A stretch of 64,000 nt of DNA, from positions 4,379,918 through 4,443,917 of the forward strand of contig CP071065.1 of assembly GCA_017164015.1 (NCBI GenBank), read 5' to 3'. The position numbers and the translations under genes are program-made. The first letter of the stretch is position 1; each line of letters opens with the position of its first letter. The notes beneath the pieces are model-generated. The model ran no database searches. It worked only from the letters and a program-made list of their open reading frames with translations, and had not been told where the DNA came from. Positions 35,468 to 43,966 of this stretch are shown piece after piece. Source of the DNA: Nostoc sp. UHCC 0702. GTDB taxonomy: Bacteria; Cyanobacteriota; Cyanobacteriia; Cyanobacteriales; Nostocaceae.

Positions 35468-35911
35468 TAATCAATCATCATTATAAGATTAAGTATTTAA
35501 GCTTTAGTGATTTGCATCACTGACAAATTTTTGACATTCTATTATAAAAGCCTTGGTTGTGATACCGCACAATCCATACTTGGTATTGTGTCATTTATTG
35601 AAACTGCCTTTATATAGCAGAGGGTAAAAATGGTCGCAAAGAGCAACTGTCAATAGCTGCTCCTTCCCTCCCCCGCTTCAAAATGATTATTATTCTACTT
35701 GTGCTGATTTTATTTTTTGGAAGTCCCTTATAGGAGACTCACTACTTAATAAATGGAACTGCACAGGGAAAAGTGACTATAGCCTCTCAACCAGTAAGCA
35801 CTTCAAAAGCGTAGTTTCAAGAATAAAAAATGAGGATAGTCAACACCATCCCCATTTTAGTTTTTGTTCCTTTGCTCATTTCCACGCAGTAGCCCAGAAA
35901 AGAGTCAACTA
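35468..35911. other. Intergenic region holding the ftsH terminator
   Basis: No gene. A minus-strand hairpin at 35825-35860 (AAAATGGGGATGGT / ACTATCCTCATTTT with two G-U pairs, then a T-run) follows the ftsH stop and is probably its terminator. Confidence 0.6.
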
Positions 35912-37798
35912 TTACAGTTGTGGTACGTACTGCTGCTTCTCTGGTACATCAGCGTACTCAGCTACAATCTGGCGGAATTCGTCGCCGTCAATGGTTTCTT
36001 TCTCGATGAGTAAATCTACTAAGCGATCTGTGACGGTGCGATGGTCACGCATAATCTTCTTAGCTGTTTCGTAGCAATCTTCAACAATCGCTCGCACTTG
36101 AGCATCAATGCGCGAAGAAATCGATTCGGAATACTCAGAACGAGTCGTCCAGTCACGACCTAGGAATACTTCGCCTTGCTGGCTTTCTAAGGATAGGGGC
36201 CCTAAATCAGACATCCCGAACCGAGTCACCATCTGCCGTGCCATTGCCGACAACTGCTGCAAGTCTCCACCAGCGCCAGTTGTGACTTCCGCAGGGCCAA
36301 ACACCACTTCTTCAGCGGCGCGACCACCCAAAGCACCAGTAATCCGTGCTTTCAATTGAGAACGGGAAATTAACCCCTGTTCTTCGCTGGGACTAAACCA
36401 AGTTAAACCTTGTGCCTGTCCTCGTGGGATGAGGGTGACTTTTTGCACTGGGTCATGGTCTTTTAACAAAGTCCCCACTAAAGCATGTCCGATTTCGTGG
36501 TAGGCAATCAAGCGTTTGCTCTTGCTGTCTACCAAGGGAGTGCCTTCCATCCCGGCTACTACCCGATCTACCGCGTCATCAATTTCGCGGAGGGTGATAG
36601 CTTCTTTGCGTCTTCTGGCGGTGAGAATAGCACCTTCGTTGAGTAAGTTGGCTAAATCAGCACCAGTAAAACCAGGAGTACGACGCGCGATCGCTTCTAA
36701 GGATACGCTGGGGTCAAGTTTCTTGTTGCGTGCGTGGACTTGTAAAATTTCCAAACGCCCTTTGATGTCTGGTGCATCAACTGTTACCTGGCGGTCAAAG
36801 CGTCCGGGACGTAACAACGCTGCATCAAGGACATCGGGACGGTTGGTGGCAGCAATAATAATGATGCCTGTGTTACCTTCAAAACCGTCCATCTCCGTGA
36901 GCAACTGGTTGAGGGTCTGCTCTCTTTCGTCGTTACCGCCACCGATACCAGCACCCCGTTGTCTTCCCACTGCGTCGATTTCATCGATGAAGATGATACA
37001 GGGGGCGTTATCTTTAGCTTTTTTGAACAAATCGCGGACGCGGGATGCACCGACACCGACAAACATTTCCACAAATTCCGAGCCGGAAATGCTGAAGAAT
37101 GGTACACCTGCTTCCCCGGCGATCGCTTTTGCTAATAAAGTTTTACCAGTTCCTGGAGGCCCGACTAACAGCACTCCTTTGGGAATGCGTGCGCCCACAG
37201 CTGTGAATCTTTCTGGCTGTTTGAGGAAGGTGACAACTTCTTGTAGTTCTTCCTTGGCTTCTTCGATCCCTGCTACGTCGTCAAATTTCACGCCAGTTTT
37301 GGCTTCCATTTGGAAACGAGCTCTGGATTTGCCAAAGTTCATCGCTTGACCAGGGCCGCCAGGGAGGTTGCTAGAGCGACGGAACAAAAAGAACAGTCCA
37401 GTAATCAATAAAATGGGGAAAATCAAATTACCCAACAATCCCCAGATTGCGCCATCATTCCGCATGGGGTGGGCATCAAAACTAATTCCTTTGGCTTTGA
37501 GCTTGTTAATTAACTCAGGTGCGTTAACAGGCAGATCCACCCGCCACCGTTGGACGCGATTCTCGATATCTTGATCGACTGCTTCGATAATTGCTGTTCT
37601 ACCGCCTTCATACAGATCTACACTGGTGACGCGATCGGCGTCTAAGTATTCCAGGAAGCGACCGTAGGTCATGCGGGTGTTGGCTGCATTCTTACCCATG
37701 TCAGCAGGAGCATTGGCAAATGCCCCTTGCCAGAAGAAAAAGCCAATCACCAAAGCAGGCAATGTCCAGAGTGCCAGGACTTTCCAAGAAAATTTCAT
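35912..37798 (-). CDS. ftsH: ATP-dependent zinc metalloprotease FtsH (FtsH2-like)
   Basis: Membrane-anchored AAA+ protease, 628 residues. Two membrane segments flank a periplasmic or lumenal domain (residues 10-28 and about 117-138). The AAA module has Walker A GPPGTGKT, Walker B IIFIDEIDAVG, the second region of homology ATNRPDVLDAALLRPGRFDRQ. The zinc site is HEIGH with a downstream acidic ligand. The N-terminal NAPADMGKNAANTRMTYGRFLEYLD resembles cyanobacterial FtsH2, the subunit for photodamaged D1 turnover; assignment among the four cyanobacterial FtsH paralogues is inference. Confidence 0.93.
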   Translation of the reverse strand: MKFSWKVLALWTLPALVIGFFFWQGAFANAPADMGKNAANTRMTYGRFLEYLDADRVTSVDLYEGGRTAIIEAVDQDIENRVQRWRVDLPVNAPELINKLKAKGISFDAHPMRNDGAIWGLLGNLIFPILLITGLFFLFRRSSNLPGGPGQAMNFGKSRARFQMEAKTGVKFDDVAGIEEAKEELQEVVTFLKQPERFTAVGARIPKGVLLVGPPGTGKTLLAKAIAGEAGVPFFSISGSEFVEMFVGVGASRVRDLFKKAKDNAPCIIFIDEIDAVGRQRGAGIGGGNDEREQTLNQLLTEMDGFEGNTGIIIIAATNRPDVLDAALLRPGRFDRQVTVDAPDIKGRLEILQVHARNKKLDPSVSLEAIARRTPGFTGADLANLLNEGAILTARRRKEAITLREIDDAVDRVVAGMEGTPLVDSKSKRLIAYHEIGHALVGTLLKDHDPVQKVTLIPRGQAQGLTWFSPSEEQGLISRSQLKARITGALGGRAAEEVVFGPAEVTTGAGGDLQQLSAMARQMVTRFGMSDLGPLSLESQQGEVFLGRDWTTRSEYSESISSRIDAQVRAIVEDCYETAKKIMRDHRTVTDRLVDLLIEKETIDGDEFRQIVAEYADVPEKQQYVPQL

Positions 37799-38232
37799 TT
37801 TAATTTGCCTCTAGATGCCATTACAATTATTCACCTCTAGCAACAGTCGCTGTGGTAGGGAAAACGCTACTCGCTACAACTTTGGCAAAGGTAGCAACGC
37901 AGTGGTTAACCCACCAACAGCAGTATTTGGCCCTAGTTACTAGGTTAGGTGTGCAACGGATGTTTATTAATCCACTTTGTTTAATCTGATTTCTGGTCGT
38001 GCATTACCATAGAACCGCTAGGGCATTACAGTAATGCCGACAAGAATCTTAATTAAAGTTAACTTAATTTTAATACAACTGGGATTAACCAAGCAGAAAA
38101 TTTCAGATTTGCCAGGATCAGCCAGAAATTAGTTTTGTCAAATAGTGGAGTGTCGTTGCGATCGCTACGAGGTTACTTTCTTGCGACGTGCAACTAAAGC
38201 ATACAAAAATAGGTAATATTCTACCGATTTAC
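37799..38232. other. ftsH upstream region
   Basis: 434 bases without a credible frame, between two minus-strand genes. It should contain the ftsH promoter. I see no known operator. Confidence 0.45.
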
Positions 38233-38727
38233 CTACTTAGTTTCCGTAATTTCTAAAGTGTAAGGGAAATACTTGCCTTTTTCGTATGAACCCACCCAAA
38301 CCTGGTATTCCCCAGGTAGCCATTCCCCAACTAAGCCAGGATTTTTACCTACAAAATCGTCATTACACCAAGTACCACCAGGGCCTTTGATCATGATGGT
38401 GGTGTCTTGAGGACTTTGCACTTGTAGTTTCAAGTAATCAAATTTACTTGTGAGTGACAGGGTGTGGTCTGGTGTTTCATCTACAAATCCAGTACATGGG
38501 CCAGTAGGTGTTTCAGACCTCCCGGCAATTTGGTTTTGAGCTACTGAACCGCCACTCATACCTCTAACTTTCAAAGGGCGTGGGGAAAATTTGTGGCTAA
38601 TTGTCACATCTCCAAATATCGGTGGTGCTTCTTGAGCGTCAGCTACAGTGTGCATTGTCGATGCGACGCACAGCGTAACTATCATCCACGATAATCCTAT
38701 CCCTTTATTTAGCACTGTTTTCGACAT
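38233..38727 (-). CDS. Secreted beta-sandwich-like protein of unknown function
   Basis: 164 residues with an N-terminal signal region (LSWMIVTLCVASTMHTVADAQ). The mature part has FDYLKLQVQSPQDTTIMIKGPGGTWCNDD and EWLPGEYQVWVGSYEKGKYFPYTLEI, strands like those of a PPC-type beta-sandwich, with two Cys (GPCTGF, WCND). It resembles a group of small exported cyanobacterial proteins; function is unknown. It stands alone. Confidence 0.65.
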   Translation of the reverse strand: MSKTVLNKGIGLSWMIVTLCVASTMHTVADAQEAPPIFGDVTISHKFSPRPLKVRGMSGGSVAQNQIAGRSETPTGPCTGFVDETPDHTLSLTSKFDYLKLQVQSPQDTTIMIKGPGGTWCNDDFVGKNPGLVGEWLPGEYQVWVGSYEKGKYFPYTLEITETK

Positions 38728-38796
38728 TGCAATTATATAAATTTATCAGTACTTTGAAAGACACGATTTTTACACACCAAGTTCCCAATATCAGAG

Positions 38797-38838
38797 AAAT
38801 AGCACTTAGAAAATTTATTGATTTTCTAGGTGCTATTT
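38797..38838. terminator. 18-bp hairpin in the gap upstream of the tnpB element
   Basis: AAATAGCACTTAGAAAAT / ATTTTCTAGGTGCTATTT with a 6-base loop (one G-U). It lies between the divergent secreted-protein gene and the transposon, so its role is unclear: a relic terminator or a leader hairpin of the minus-strand gene. Confidence 0.4.
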
Positions 38839-39047
38839 GTAGGCTTTGACCCTCTGACGAAATCGGGTAAAGTCAAAAGACTCAAAATAAGGCTGTCGGC
38901 TCTGCCGACGACAGACGCGCCCAACTATTGATAATTAAGGACTTCCAAATAAAAAATATTCCACTGTTCACAGTGAGCCAGCGCGGCTACCTCCTCCACT
39001 CGACTTGAAGCATCTGGCGTTCATCAGTCAACAGTTTGTATTCTGTA

Positions 39048-40312
39048 TTAAGTTACGCTATAGTATTTAGCGTAACTTAATAGCTGTCTATGTTAGTATA
39101 CGAGTTCAAATTGACGGGTAACAAGCAGCAATATAGTCTGATTGATGAAGCAATCAGAACTGCTGTTTTTATCCGCAATTCTTGTATTCGCTACTGGATG
39201 GACAATAAAAAGGTTGGTAAGTATGACCTAAGTGCTTACTGTAAGATACTTGCTAAAAACTTTGAATGGGCTAACAAGCTTAATTCAATGGCCAGGCAAG
39301 CATCAGCAAATAGAGCATGGTCAGCAATCTCCAGGTTATACGACAATTGTAAGAAAAAGATTCCAGGTAAAAAAGGTTTTCCCAAGTTCAAAAATCATGG
39401 ACATTCTGTTGAATACAAGACGAAAGGATGGAAGCTCTCAGAGGATAGAAAGTATTTAACTCTCACAGATAGATTTGAAATTGGAAAGCTGAAATTAATT
39501 GGAACTTATAACTTGCATTTCTACCAAATCAAAGATATCAAACGTATTAGATTGGTGAAACGTGCAGATGTGTATTATGCTCAATTCTGCATTGCTGTTG
39601 ACCGTCAGATTGAAGTAGAACCAACCAAAAAAGTGATAGCATTAGATGTCGGATTGACCCATTTTTATACGGATTCTGATGGAAACAAAGTAGATAATCC
39701 TCGTTTCTTGCGTAAATCTGAGAAAGCACTAAAAAGACTACAAAGACGAGTATCTAAAAAGTTCCGCAAAGCTCAACCGCAATCTAATAACTACAAAAAG
39801 GCTAAAAATAAATTAGCTAGAAAACACTTGAAAGTCACTAGGCAGCGTAGAGATTTTGCTATTAAGCTGGCAAAATGCGTTATTCAGTCGGCAGATTTGA
39901 TTGCTTATGAAGACTTGCAAGTGCGAAATATGGTTAAAAATCACAAATTAGCTAAAAGTATTGGGGATGCTGCTTGGTATCAGTTCCGATGCTGGCTTGA
40001 GTATTTTGGAAATATTTATGGCAAGATAACTGTTGCCATTGCTCCACAGCGCACTAGCATCGACTGCTCATCTTGTGGCAGACAAGTTCAAAAGACTCTA
40101 AGTACTCGTACTCATAAATGTATTTGTGGTGCCCAGTTGTGTAGAGATGAGAACGCAGCCCTAAATATTTTAGCTAAGTCATTAAGAACGGTGGGGCACA
40201 CCGGGATCTACGCTTGGGGACAGAACGACCTCTGCCTAGACTTGGAAACAAGTATAGATAAGTCGGCTGGATGAACCAAGAATCCCCGCAATTGAATTGC
40301 GGGGAGTGTCAA
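39048..40312 (+). mobile_element. IS200/IS605-superfamily element with TnpB only (IS1341 type)
   Basis: The left end has a perfect 13-bp hairpin (TTAAGTTACGCTA / TAGCGTAACTTAA, 7-base loop). The right end has the hairpin CCCCGCAAT TGA ATTGCGGGG followed by AGTGTCAA, as usual for this group. It contains only tnpB; there is no TnpA tyrosine transposase, so it moves only if helped in trans. No target duplication is expected. The right end lies 31 bases before the KirBac start. Confidence 0.8.
39090..40274 (+). CDS. tnpB: TnpB RNA-guided nuclease
   Basis: 394 residues, a full-length TnpB. RuvC catalytic residues are visible as Asp in ALDVGLTHFYTDSDG, Glu in LIAYEDLQVRNMVKN and Asp in CRDENAALNI. 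The zinc ribbon is SIDCSSCG ... HKCICG. The N-terminal helix-turn-helix (SLIDEAIRTAVFIRNSCIRYW) and Arg/Lys-rich bridge helix are present. TnpB uses an omega RNA from the element's right end to cut DNA next to a transposon-associated motif. All catalytic residues appear intact. Confidence 0.93.
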   Translation: MLVYEFKLTGNKQQYSLIDEAIRTAVFIRNSCIRYWMDNKKVGKYDLSAYCKILAKNFEWANKLNSMARQASANRAWSAISRLYDNCKKKIPGKKGFPKFKNHGHSVEYKTKGWKLSEDRKYLTLTDRFEIGKLKLIGTYNLHFYQIKDIKRIRLVKRADVYYAQFCIAVDRQIEVEPTKKVIALDVGLTHFYTDSDGNKVDNPRFLRKSEKALKRLQRRVSKKFRKAQPQSNNYKKAKNKLARKHLKVTRQRRDFAIKLAKCVIQSADLIAYEDLQVRNMVKNHKLAKSIGDAAWYQFRCWLEYFGNIYGKITVAIAPQRTSIDCSSCGRQVQKTLSTRTHKCICGAQLCRDENAALNILAKSLRTVGHTGIYAWGQNDLCLDLETSIDKSAG

Positions 40313-40332
40313 AAAACAGTTGCCGTTCTTTT
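40180..40332 (+). ncRNA. Predicted omega RNA (right-end scaffold plus guide)
   Basis: In TnpB systems the guide RNA comprises the tnpB 3' end and right end of the element, followed by about 16-20 bases of flanking DNA as guide. Here the scaffold would end in the GCAATTG hairpin and GTGTCAA near 40312, and the guide would be AAAACAGTTGCCGTTCTTTT. Exact ends are inferred, not seen. Confidence 0.35.
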
Positions 40333-40343
40333 GGCTACTCCCA

Positions 40344-41258
40344 ATGAAATTTCGATTCAAAAGACTTTCAAGCAAGCAACGACAGCCTTTGATTCCAAAA
40401 ATTCACATTAAAGTACGGAATGGACAGTTTGAGATTACAGGTATGAATGTATGGTATTCCTACTGGCGTGACCCCTATCATCTACTGTTGACAATTCCCT
40501 GGACTAGCTTTCTAGCGCTGATAGCTGTTTTATATGTAACGACTAATGCCCTGTTTGCTCTAGTTTACATGCTAGGCGGAGACTGCATCGAAAACGCGCG
40601 ACCCGGCCATTTTTTAGATTTATTTTTCTTCAGCGTGCAAACATTAGCATCCATCGGCTATGGTGCAATGTATCCAAAAACCACTTATGCCAATATCATC
40701 GTCACTATTGAAGCAATAACTGGTCTGGTAGGAATTGCTGTAATGACGGGACTAGCATTTGCCCGTTTTTCTCGACCAACTGCTCGTGTGATGTTTTCTC
40801 GTGTCGCGTTAATTACAATTCATGAAGGAATACCAAGTTTGATGTTTCGCGCAGCTAACCAGCGCCGTAACCAGATTCTAGAGGCGCAGATACGCGTCTA
40901 CCTGATGCGTGATGAAGTGACAGCAGAAGGACATTTTATGCGTCGGTTCCATGATCTCAAAATGGTGAGGAGCCAGACACCAAGCTTTGCACTTACCTGG
41001 GTAGCGATACATGCAATTGATGAATATAGTCCTCTCTATGGAATGACCGCAGAGTTGCTAACCAAGACAAATAGTAATATTGTCATTTCGTTAACTGGCG
41101 TTGATGAAACAGTTGTACAAGTCGTTCATGCCCGTCATCACTACACTGCAAACGAAATTTTATGGAACTATCGGTTTGTTGATATTTTTCACCACACAAG
41201 TGACGGGCATCGCTACGTTGACTACACCCACTTTCACGATATCTTACCTTTAGATTAG
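40344..41258 (+). CDS. Inward-rectifier potassium channel (KirBac family)
   Basis: About 304 residues from the ATG at 40344. Architecture is: N-terminal slide helix region (NVWYSYWRDPYHLLLTIPW), outer helix (LALIAVLYVTTNALFALVYML), pore with selectivity filter TLASIGYG, and inner helix (IIVTIEAITGLVGIAVMTGLAFARFSRP). The cytoplasmic immunoglobulin-like Kir domain follows to the C-terminus. It conducts K+, gated by lipids, pH or ligands. The start lies right next to the TnpB element, so its original upstream region has been displaced; an alternative TTG at 40320 would sit inside 8 bases of the element end. Confidence 0.9.
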   Translation: MKFRFKRLSSKQRQPLIPKIHIKVRNGQFEITGMNVWYSYWRDPYHLLLTIPWTSFLALIAVLYVTTNALFALVYMLGGDCIENARPGHFLDLFFFSVQTLASIGYGAMYPKTTYANIIVTIEAITGLVGIAVMTGLAFARFSRPTARVMFSRVALITIHEGIPSLMFRAANQRRNQILEAQIRVYLMRDEVTAEGHFMRRFHDLKMVRSQTPSFALTWVAIHAIDEYSPLYGMTAELLTKTNSNIVISLTGVDETVVQVVHARHHYTANEILWNYRFVDIFHHTSDGHRYVDYTHFHDILPLD

Positions 41259-41666
41259 CTACTGAATAATTTTAGGGAACTCCAAGAAATCAATTATTCC
41301 GGTTGAAGTTGTTGACTGTTGACTGTTGACTGTGAACAGTGGGATATTATGAAGTCTCATCAAGTGTTTGTATTGGTTTAACTACGACTCGCCCATTTTC
41401 AACCACAGTGCAACTTTTAGCCACACTCTTGCTAGAGTTGACTGGTACATCTTGGAACTGGTTTTTGTGGGAGATATTATGCTCCTGTTGCTGGTTGAGA
41501 ACAACTACAGAACAGGCACAAGAAGGAAAAGACATATGAGCTAATTTGATCTCTACTTTCATTATCGCGCTACTGAGATAATTTGGCTAAAAATTTTGCC
41601 ACAGCAGGCGCAAAGTTGGAAGTTATAAGTAGTAGGCAGAAGGTGAGTCCACTTGTCTGCTGTCTT
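41259..41666. other. Intergenic region with heptamer repeats and a weak small frame
   Basis: Four units of the TTGACTG heptamer occur at about 41306-41333. A weak minus-strand frame is listed separately. Otherwise nothing is clear. Confidence 0.4.
41347..41562 (-). CDS. Possible small protein, unrecognised
   Basis: 71 codons from an ATG; an internal ATG gives 62. There is no good ribosome binding site. The sequence (SFPSCACSVVVLNQQQ, SSKSVAKSCTVVENGRVVVKPIQTLDE) has plausible composition but no family I recognise. It may be spurious. Confidence 0.25.
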   Translation of the reverse strand: MKVEIKLAHMSFPSCACSVVVLNQQQEHNISHKNQFQDVPVNSSKSVAKSCTVVENGRVVVKPIQTLDETS

Positions 41667-41955
41667 TTACTTAACTTCTTCCGTTCTTGCTATTTCTAAA
41701 AGAGTTTTCAGTACAGAGTCAGGGTTAAGGCTGATAGAATCAATACCTTGCTCAACCAAAAATTGAGCAAATTCTGGATAGTCACTCGGTGCTTGACCGC
41801 AAATCCCAATTTTGCGTCCGTGCTTTTTAACAGTGGCTATGGCTTTAGCAATCATCAGCTTCATAGCTTAATTGCGTTCATCAAATAAATGGGCTACTAA
41901 TTCCGAAGCTGTGCCTACCTCAATGGTCAACTTGCTATCTAATGTTTTTGCCTAA
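41667..41955 (-). pseudogene. ppsA: Phosphoenolpyruvate synthase, C-terminal remnant
   Basis: The last 65 codons encode GRKIGICGQAPSDYPEFAQFL and GIDSISLNPDSVLKT, the highly conserved PEP-utilising TIM-barrel end of PpsA. Upstream the same frame gives SELVAHLFDERN, then TAA where intact proteins have Glu (RNEA), then AMKLMIAKA. It breaks off near 41955 at GGGATGCTCCCCCC, which resembles the MITE terminus seen at 8.0 kb. The rest of the gene (over 700 residues) is absent, so this is a relic. Confidence 0.85.
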
Positions 41956-42004
41956 ATGGGATGCTCCCCCCTTCACGATACATCCTATTATTTTGGTTAA
42001 AAAT

Positions 42005-42163
42005 TTAACGAATATCGTGATGCCAGTATTGCTCAAACCATGCCCATAATTGTCTCGATTCATGGACATAGACAACTCTTGTAAAGTCAAGCACGGCTAT
42101 TTGAGCAACAAAGACCTGCCATTTGGCCTGAAGAAAAGCGATCGCGTGTAAACTGTTCAACAT
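42005..42163 (-). CDS. Possible small protein or gene fragment, Trp/Tyr-rich
   Basis: 52 codons from an ATG: helical, with LQAKWQVFVAQIAVLDF and LWAWFEQYWHHDIR. The codon content looks protein-like, but I know no such family. It lies between the ppsA relic and tRNA-Cys, so it may be a truncated remnant. Confidence 0.35.
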   Translation of the reverse strand: MLNSLHAIAFLQAKWQVFVAQIAVLDFTRVVYVHESRQLWAWFEQYWHHDIR

Positions 42164-42328
42164 CAGTCAAATATACCTATAGGCAGTCAAGTTACCCAAG
42201 CGATCGCCTCAAGATGACGAGAAATATTTGGTTAACTTCATGGGCTATATGCTATTATTGTTTGGTTAAAACCTAATAGCTACTCAGTCAGGGAATATCC
42301 TAGAGTAGTGTAAGGCAAACCTAAGCAA

Positions 42329-42400
<72 letters not shown>

Positions 42401-42604
42401 TTAACAAATTATTGTACACGTTAACAAATTAATGTCCTGAAACCCTTGTAAAACAAGGGTTTTTTTATTTTAAACCATTTTTTTAATCGTGGATAAAGCC
42501 ATCAATTGGGGTAAAACTGGAGTGAATTTCGGGTAAAATACCTTGCCAATCCATGCCATTTTTAGCCTTACTATGCCAAAAGGTGACACAATTTTTGCTA
42601 CAAA
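42401..42604. other. tRNA downstream region
   Basis: It contains GAAACCCTTGTAAAACAAGGGTTTTTTTATTTT (about 42438-42470), a strong hairpin with T-run that may terminate the tRNA-Cys transcript. The remainder precedes the integrase fragment. Confidence 0.6.
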
Positions 42605-43219
42605 ATGGACATTGTTGATCAAAAAATACGGCAAGCCAACGAACAACTGAAAAGAAAAGGGACAAGAGTAGTGATTTACAGGCGAGGCGATCGCTTGTCG
42701 TTAAGGGGAACGCTGCCGCCCAAGCCGCACCTTGATAGAAGTGGGGATTATTCGCAGGTGATTTCATTGGGGAAGAACGCGATCGCTTCCGACAAAGGCA
42801 TAAAATATGCTGCGGCTAAAGCTGAATTGCTGACCGGGCAACTACTAGCGGGAAGTTTTAACTGGGCGAATTGGATTGATTTAGATAAAGTCGCCCCCAA
42901 TAGAATTGAAGCTCGACGAGTGGGTGATTGGTGCGCGGAGTATGAAAAGGACTATTGGCAGAGAGTGAAGCGCACAGCAGAGCGCGAAGCGAATTGGAAG
43001 AAAGATCACGGCTTGGTGTTTTCCAAACTGCCACAGAATGAGCAATTGACTATCGAGATATTGCTTGATTACATTTGCTCAACCGAACCCGATAGCTGCT
43101 CTAGAAAGCGGGCTTGCGACTACTGCTACAAGCTAGCTGAATTTGCTGGATTTGAGGGAATTGAGCAAATTCGCAAGCTGACGGGCAATTATTCTGCTGC
43201 ATCAGTTGACCCGCGATAA
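42605..43219 (+). CDS. Tyrosine-type integrase, N-terminal fragment
   Basis: 204 residues. The opening (MDIVDQKIRQANEQLKRKGTRVVIYRRGDRLSLRGTLPPKP) is the arm-binding N-terminus of cyanobacterial tRNA-targeting integrases, followed by a core-binding-like domain (KYAAAKAELLTGQLLAGSFNW ... CSRKRACDYCYKLAEFAG). It stops at SAASVDPR, so the catalytic domain with its Arg-His-Arg-Tyr residues is missing. It cannot recombine DNA. Its position by tRNA-Cys fits a decayed integrated element. The next frame overlaps the stop. Confidence 0.8.
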   Translation: MDIVDQKIRQANEQLKRKGTRVVIYRRGDRLSLRGTLPPKPHLDRSGDYSQVISLGKNAIASDKGIKYAAAKAELLTGQLLAGSFNWANWIDLDKVAPNRIEARRVGDWCAEYEKDYWQRVKRTAEREANWKKDHGLVFSKLPQNEQLTIEILLDYICSTEPDSCSRKRACDYCYKLAEFAGFEGIEQIRKLTGNYSAASVDPR

Positions 43220-43413
43220 TTATCGATCCTGAAATAGAGGCATTCCTCAAGAACGCTTCTAAAAATACTGGTTTGCGGACAAGTTCGGTGATCCACGAAT
43301 GCCTAAAAAAATATGTGGATCACCACAAGCTAGAAATTCAAGCTTTGCTCCAGCAAAAGCTTGAAGGTATAGCTTCGCCCGGAACTACACCCACAGGAGT
43401 AGGAGCAGCATGA
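43219..43413 (+). CDS. Possible ribbon-helix-helix-like small protein
   Basis: A frame open from 43210 encodes IDPEIEAFLKNASKNTGLRTSSVIHECLKKYVDHHKLEIQALLQQ and ends TGA at 43413. The strand plus two helices are like an RHH/CopG DNA-binding domain. No ATG, GTG or TTG precedes the fold; an ATT at 43219 that overlaps the integrase stop (TAATT) is the only plausible initiator, otherwise TTG at 43273. The stop overlaps the ATG of the next frame (ATGA), implying coupling. Confidence 0.5.
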   Translation: MIDPEIEAFLKNASKNTGLRTSSVIHECLKKYVDHHKLEIQALLQQKLEGIASPGTTPTGVGAA

Positions 43414-43571
43414 ACTTGTTTTTGCTGCTTTACAACTCTGTAGAAAGATTTTGCACGGCAGAAAAGCAGGTGCAAATTTTCAATCCCATTGAACTTTTAC
43501 AGAAACAGGTATTAATTCAAACAAAAATTGATGAATTCTCTGAATCTGTAAAAAGTGTAAAAGCAGCTTGA
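43410..43571 (+). CDS. Small protein, unrecognised, coupled to the RHH-like frame
   Basis: 53 residues starting at ATGA. It has a hydrophobic start (NLFLLLYNSVERF) and a helical QKQVLIQTKIDEFSESVKSVKAA end. The size and overlap suggest a toxin-antitoxin-like or accessory pair, but no family is evident. Its stop lies inside a terminator-like stem. Confidence 0.4.
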   Translation: MNLFLLLYNSVERFCTAEKQVQIFNPIELLQKQVLIQTKIDEFSESVKSVKAA

Positions 43572-43600
43572 AAATTTGACGGATTTTCAAGCTGCTTAAT
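43561..43600 (+). terminator. Terminator-like 15-bp hairpin
   Basis: AAGCAGCTTGAAAAT / ATTTTCAAGCTGCTT with a 7-base loop; the tail is AATTTAATTT. It starts within the last codons of the 53-residue frame. Confidence 0.65.
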
Positions 43601-43966
43601 TTAATTTAAAAAGCACTGTGGTCTGCCAGGACGTTAGCACTTTTTTATTTGATTATTGCTCCTAACAGGAGCAATAAAATGTCTATTTTCATTTGTGTAA
43701 CTTTTACTATGATGGCATAAAAGCCAGGAATTTTTCATGAAGAATTTACTGAAAATGCCATAAGAATTAAAGATGCAAATAACACTTTTTGACGCATCTT
43801 AAGTTGCATTTAAGACAACATACATAACTTTAAAGCTCTGCAATCACTCGTTTCTAGAGCTTTATTAGAGCTTTAAATGTTTAAAAGACAACAGTGCTAA
43901 TTGTAGGCAGCTATCAGCGTGTTTCGGTGAATTGTTTTCAGTTGAAAATATTTGTTGGAGAAGCAT

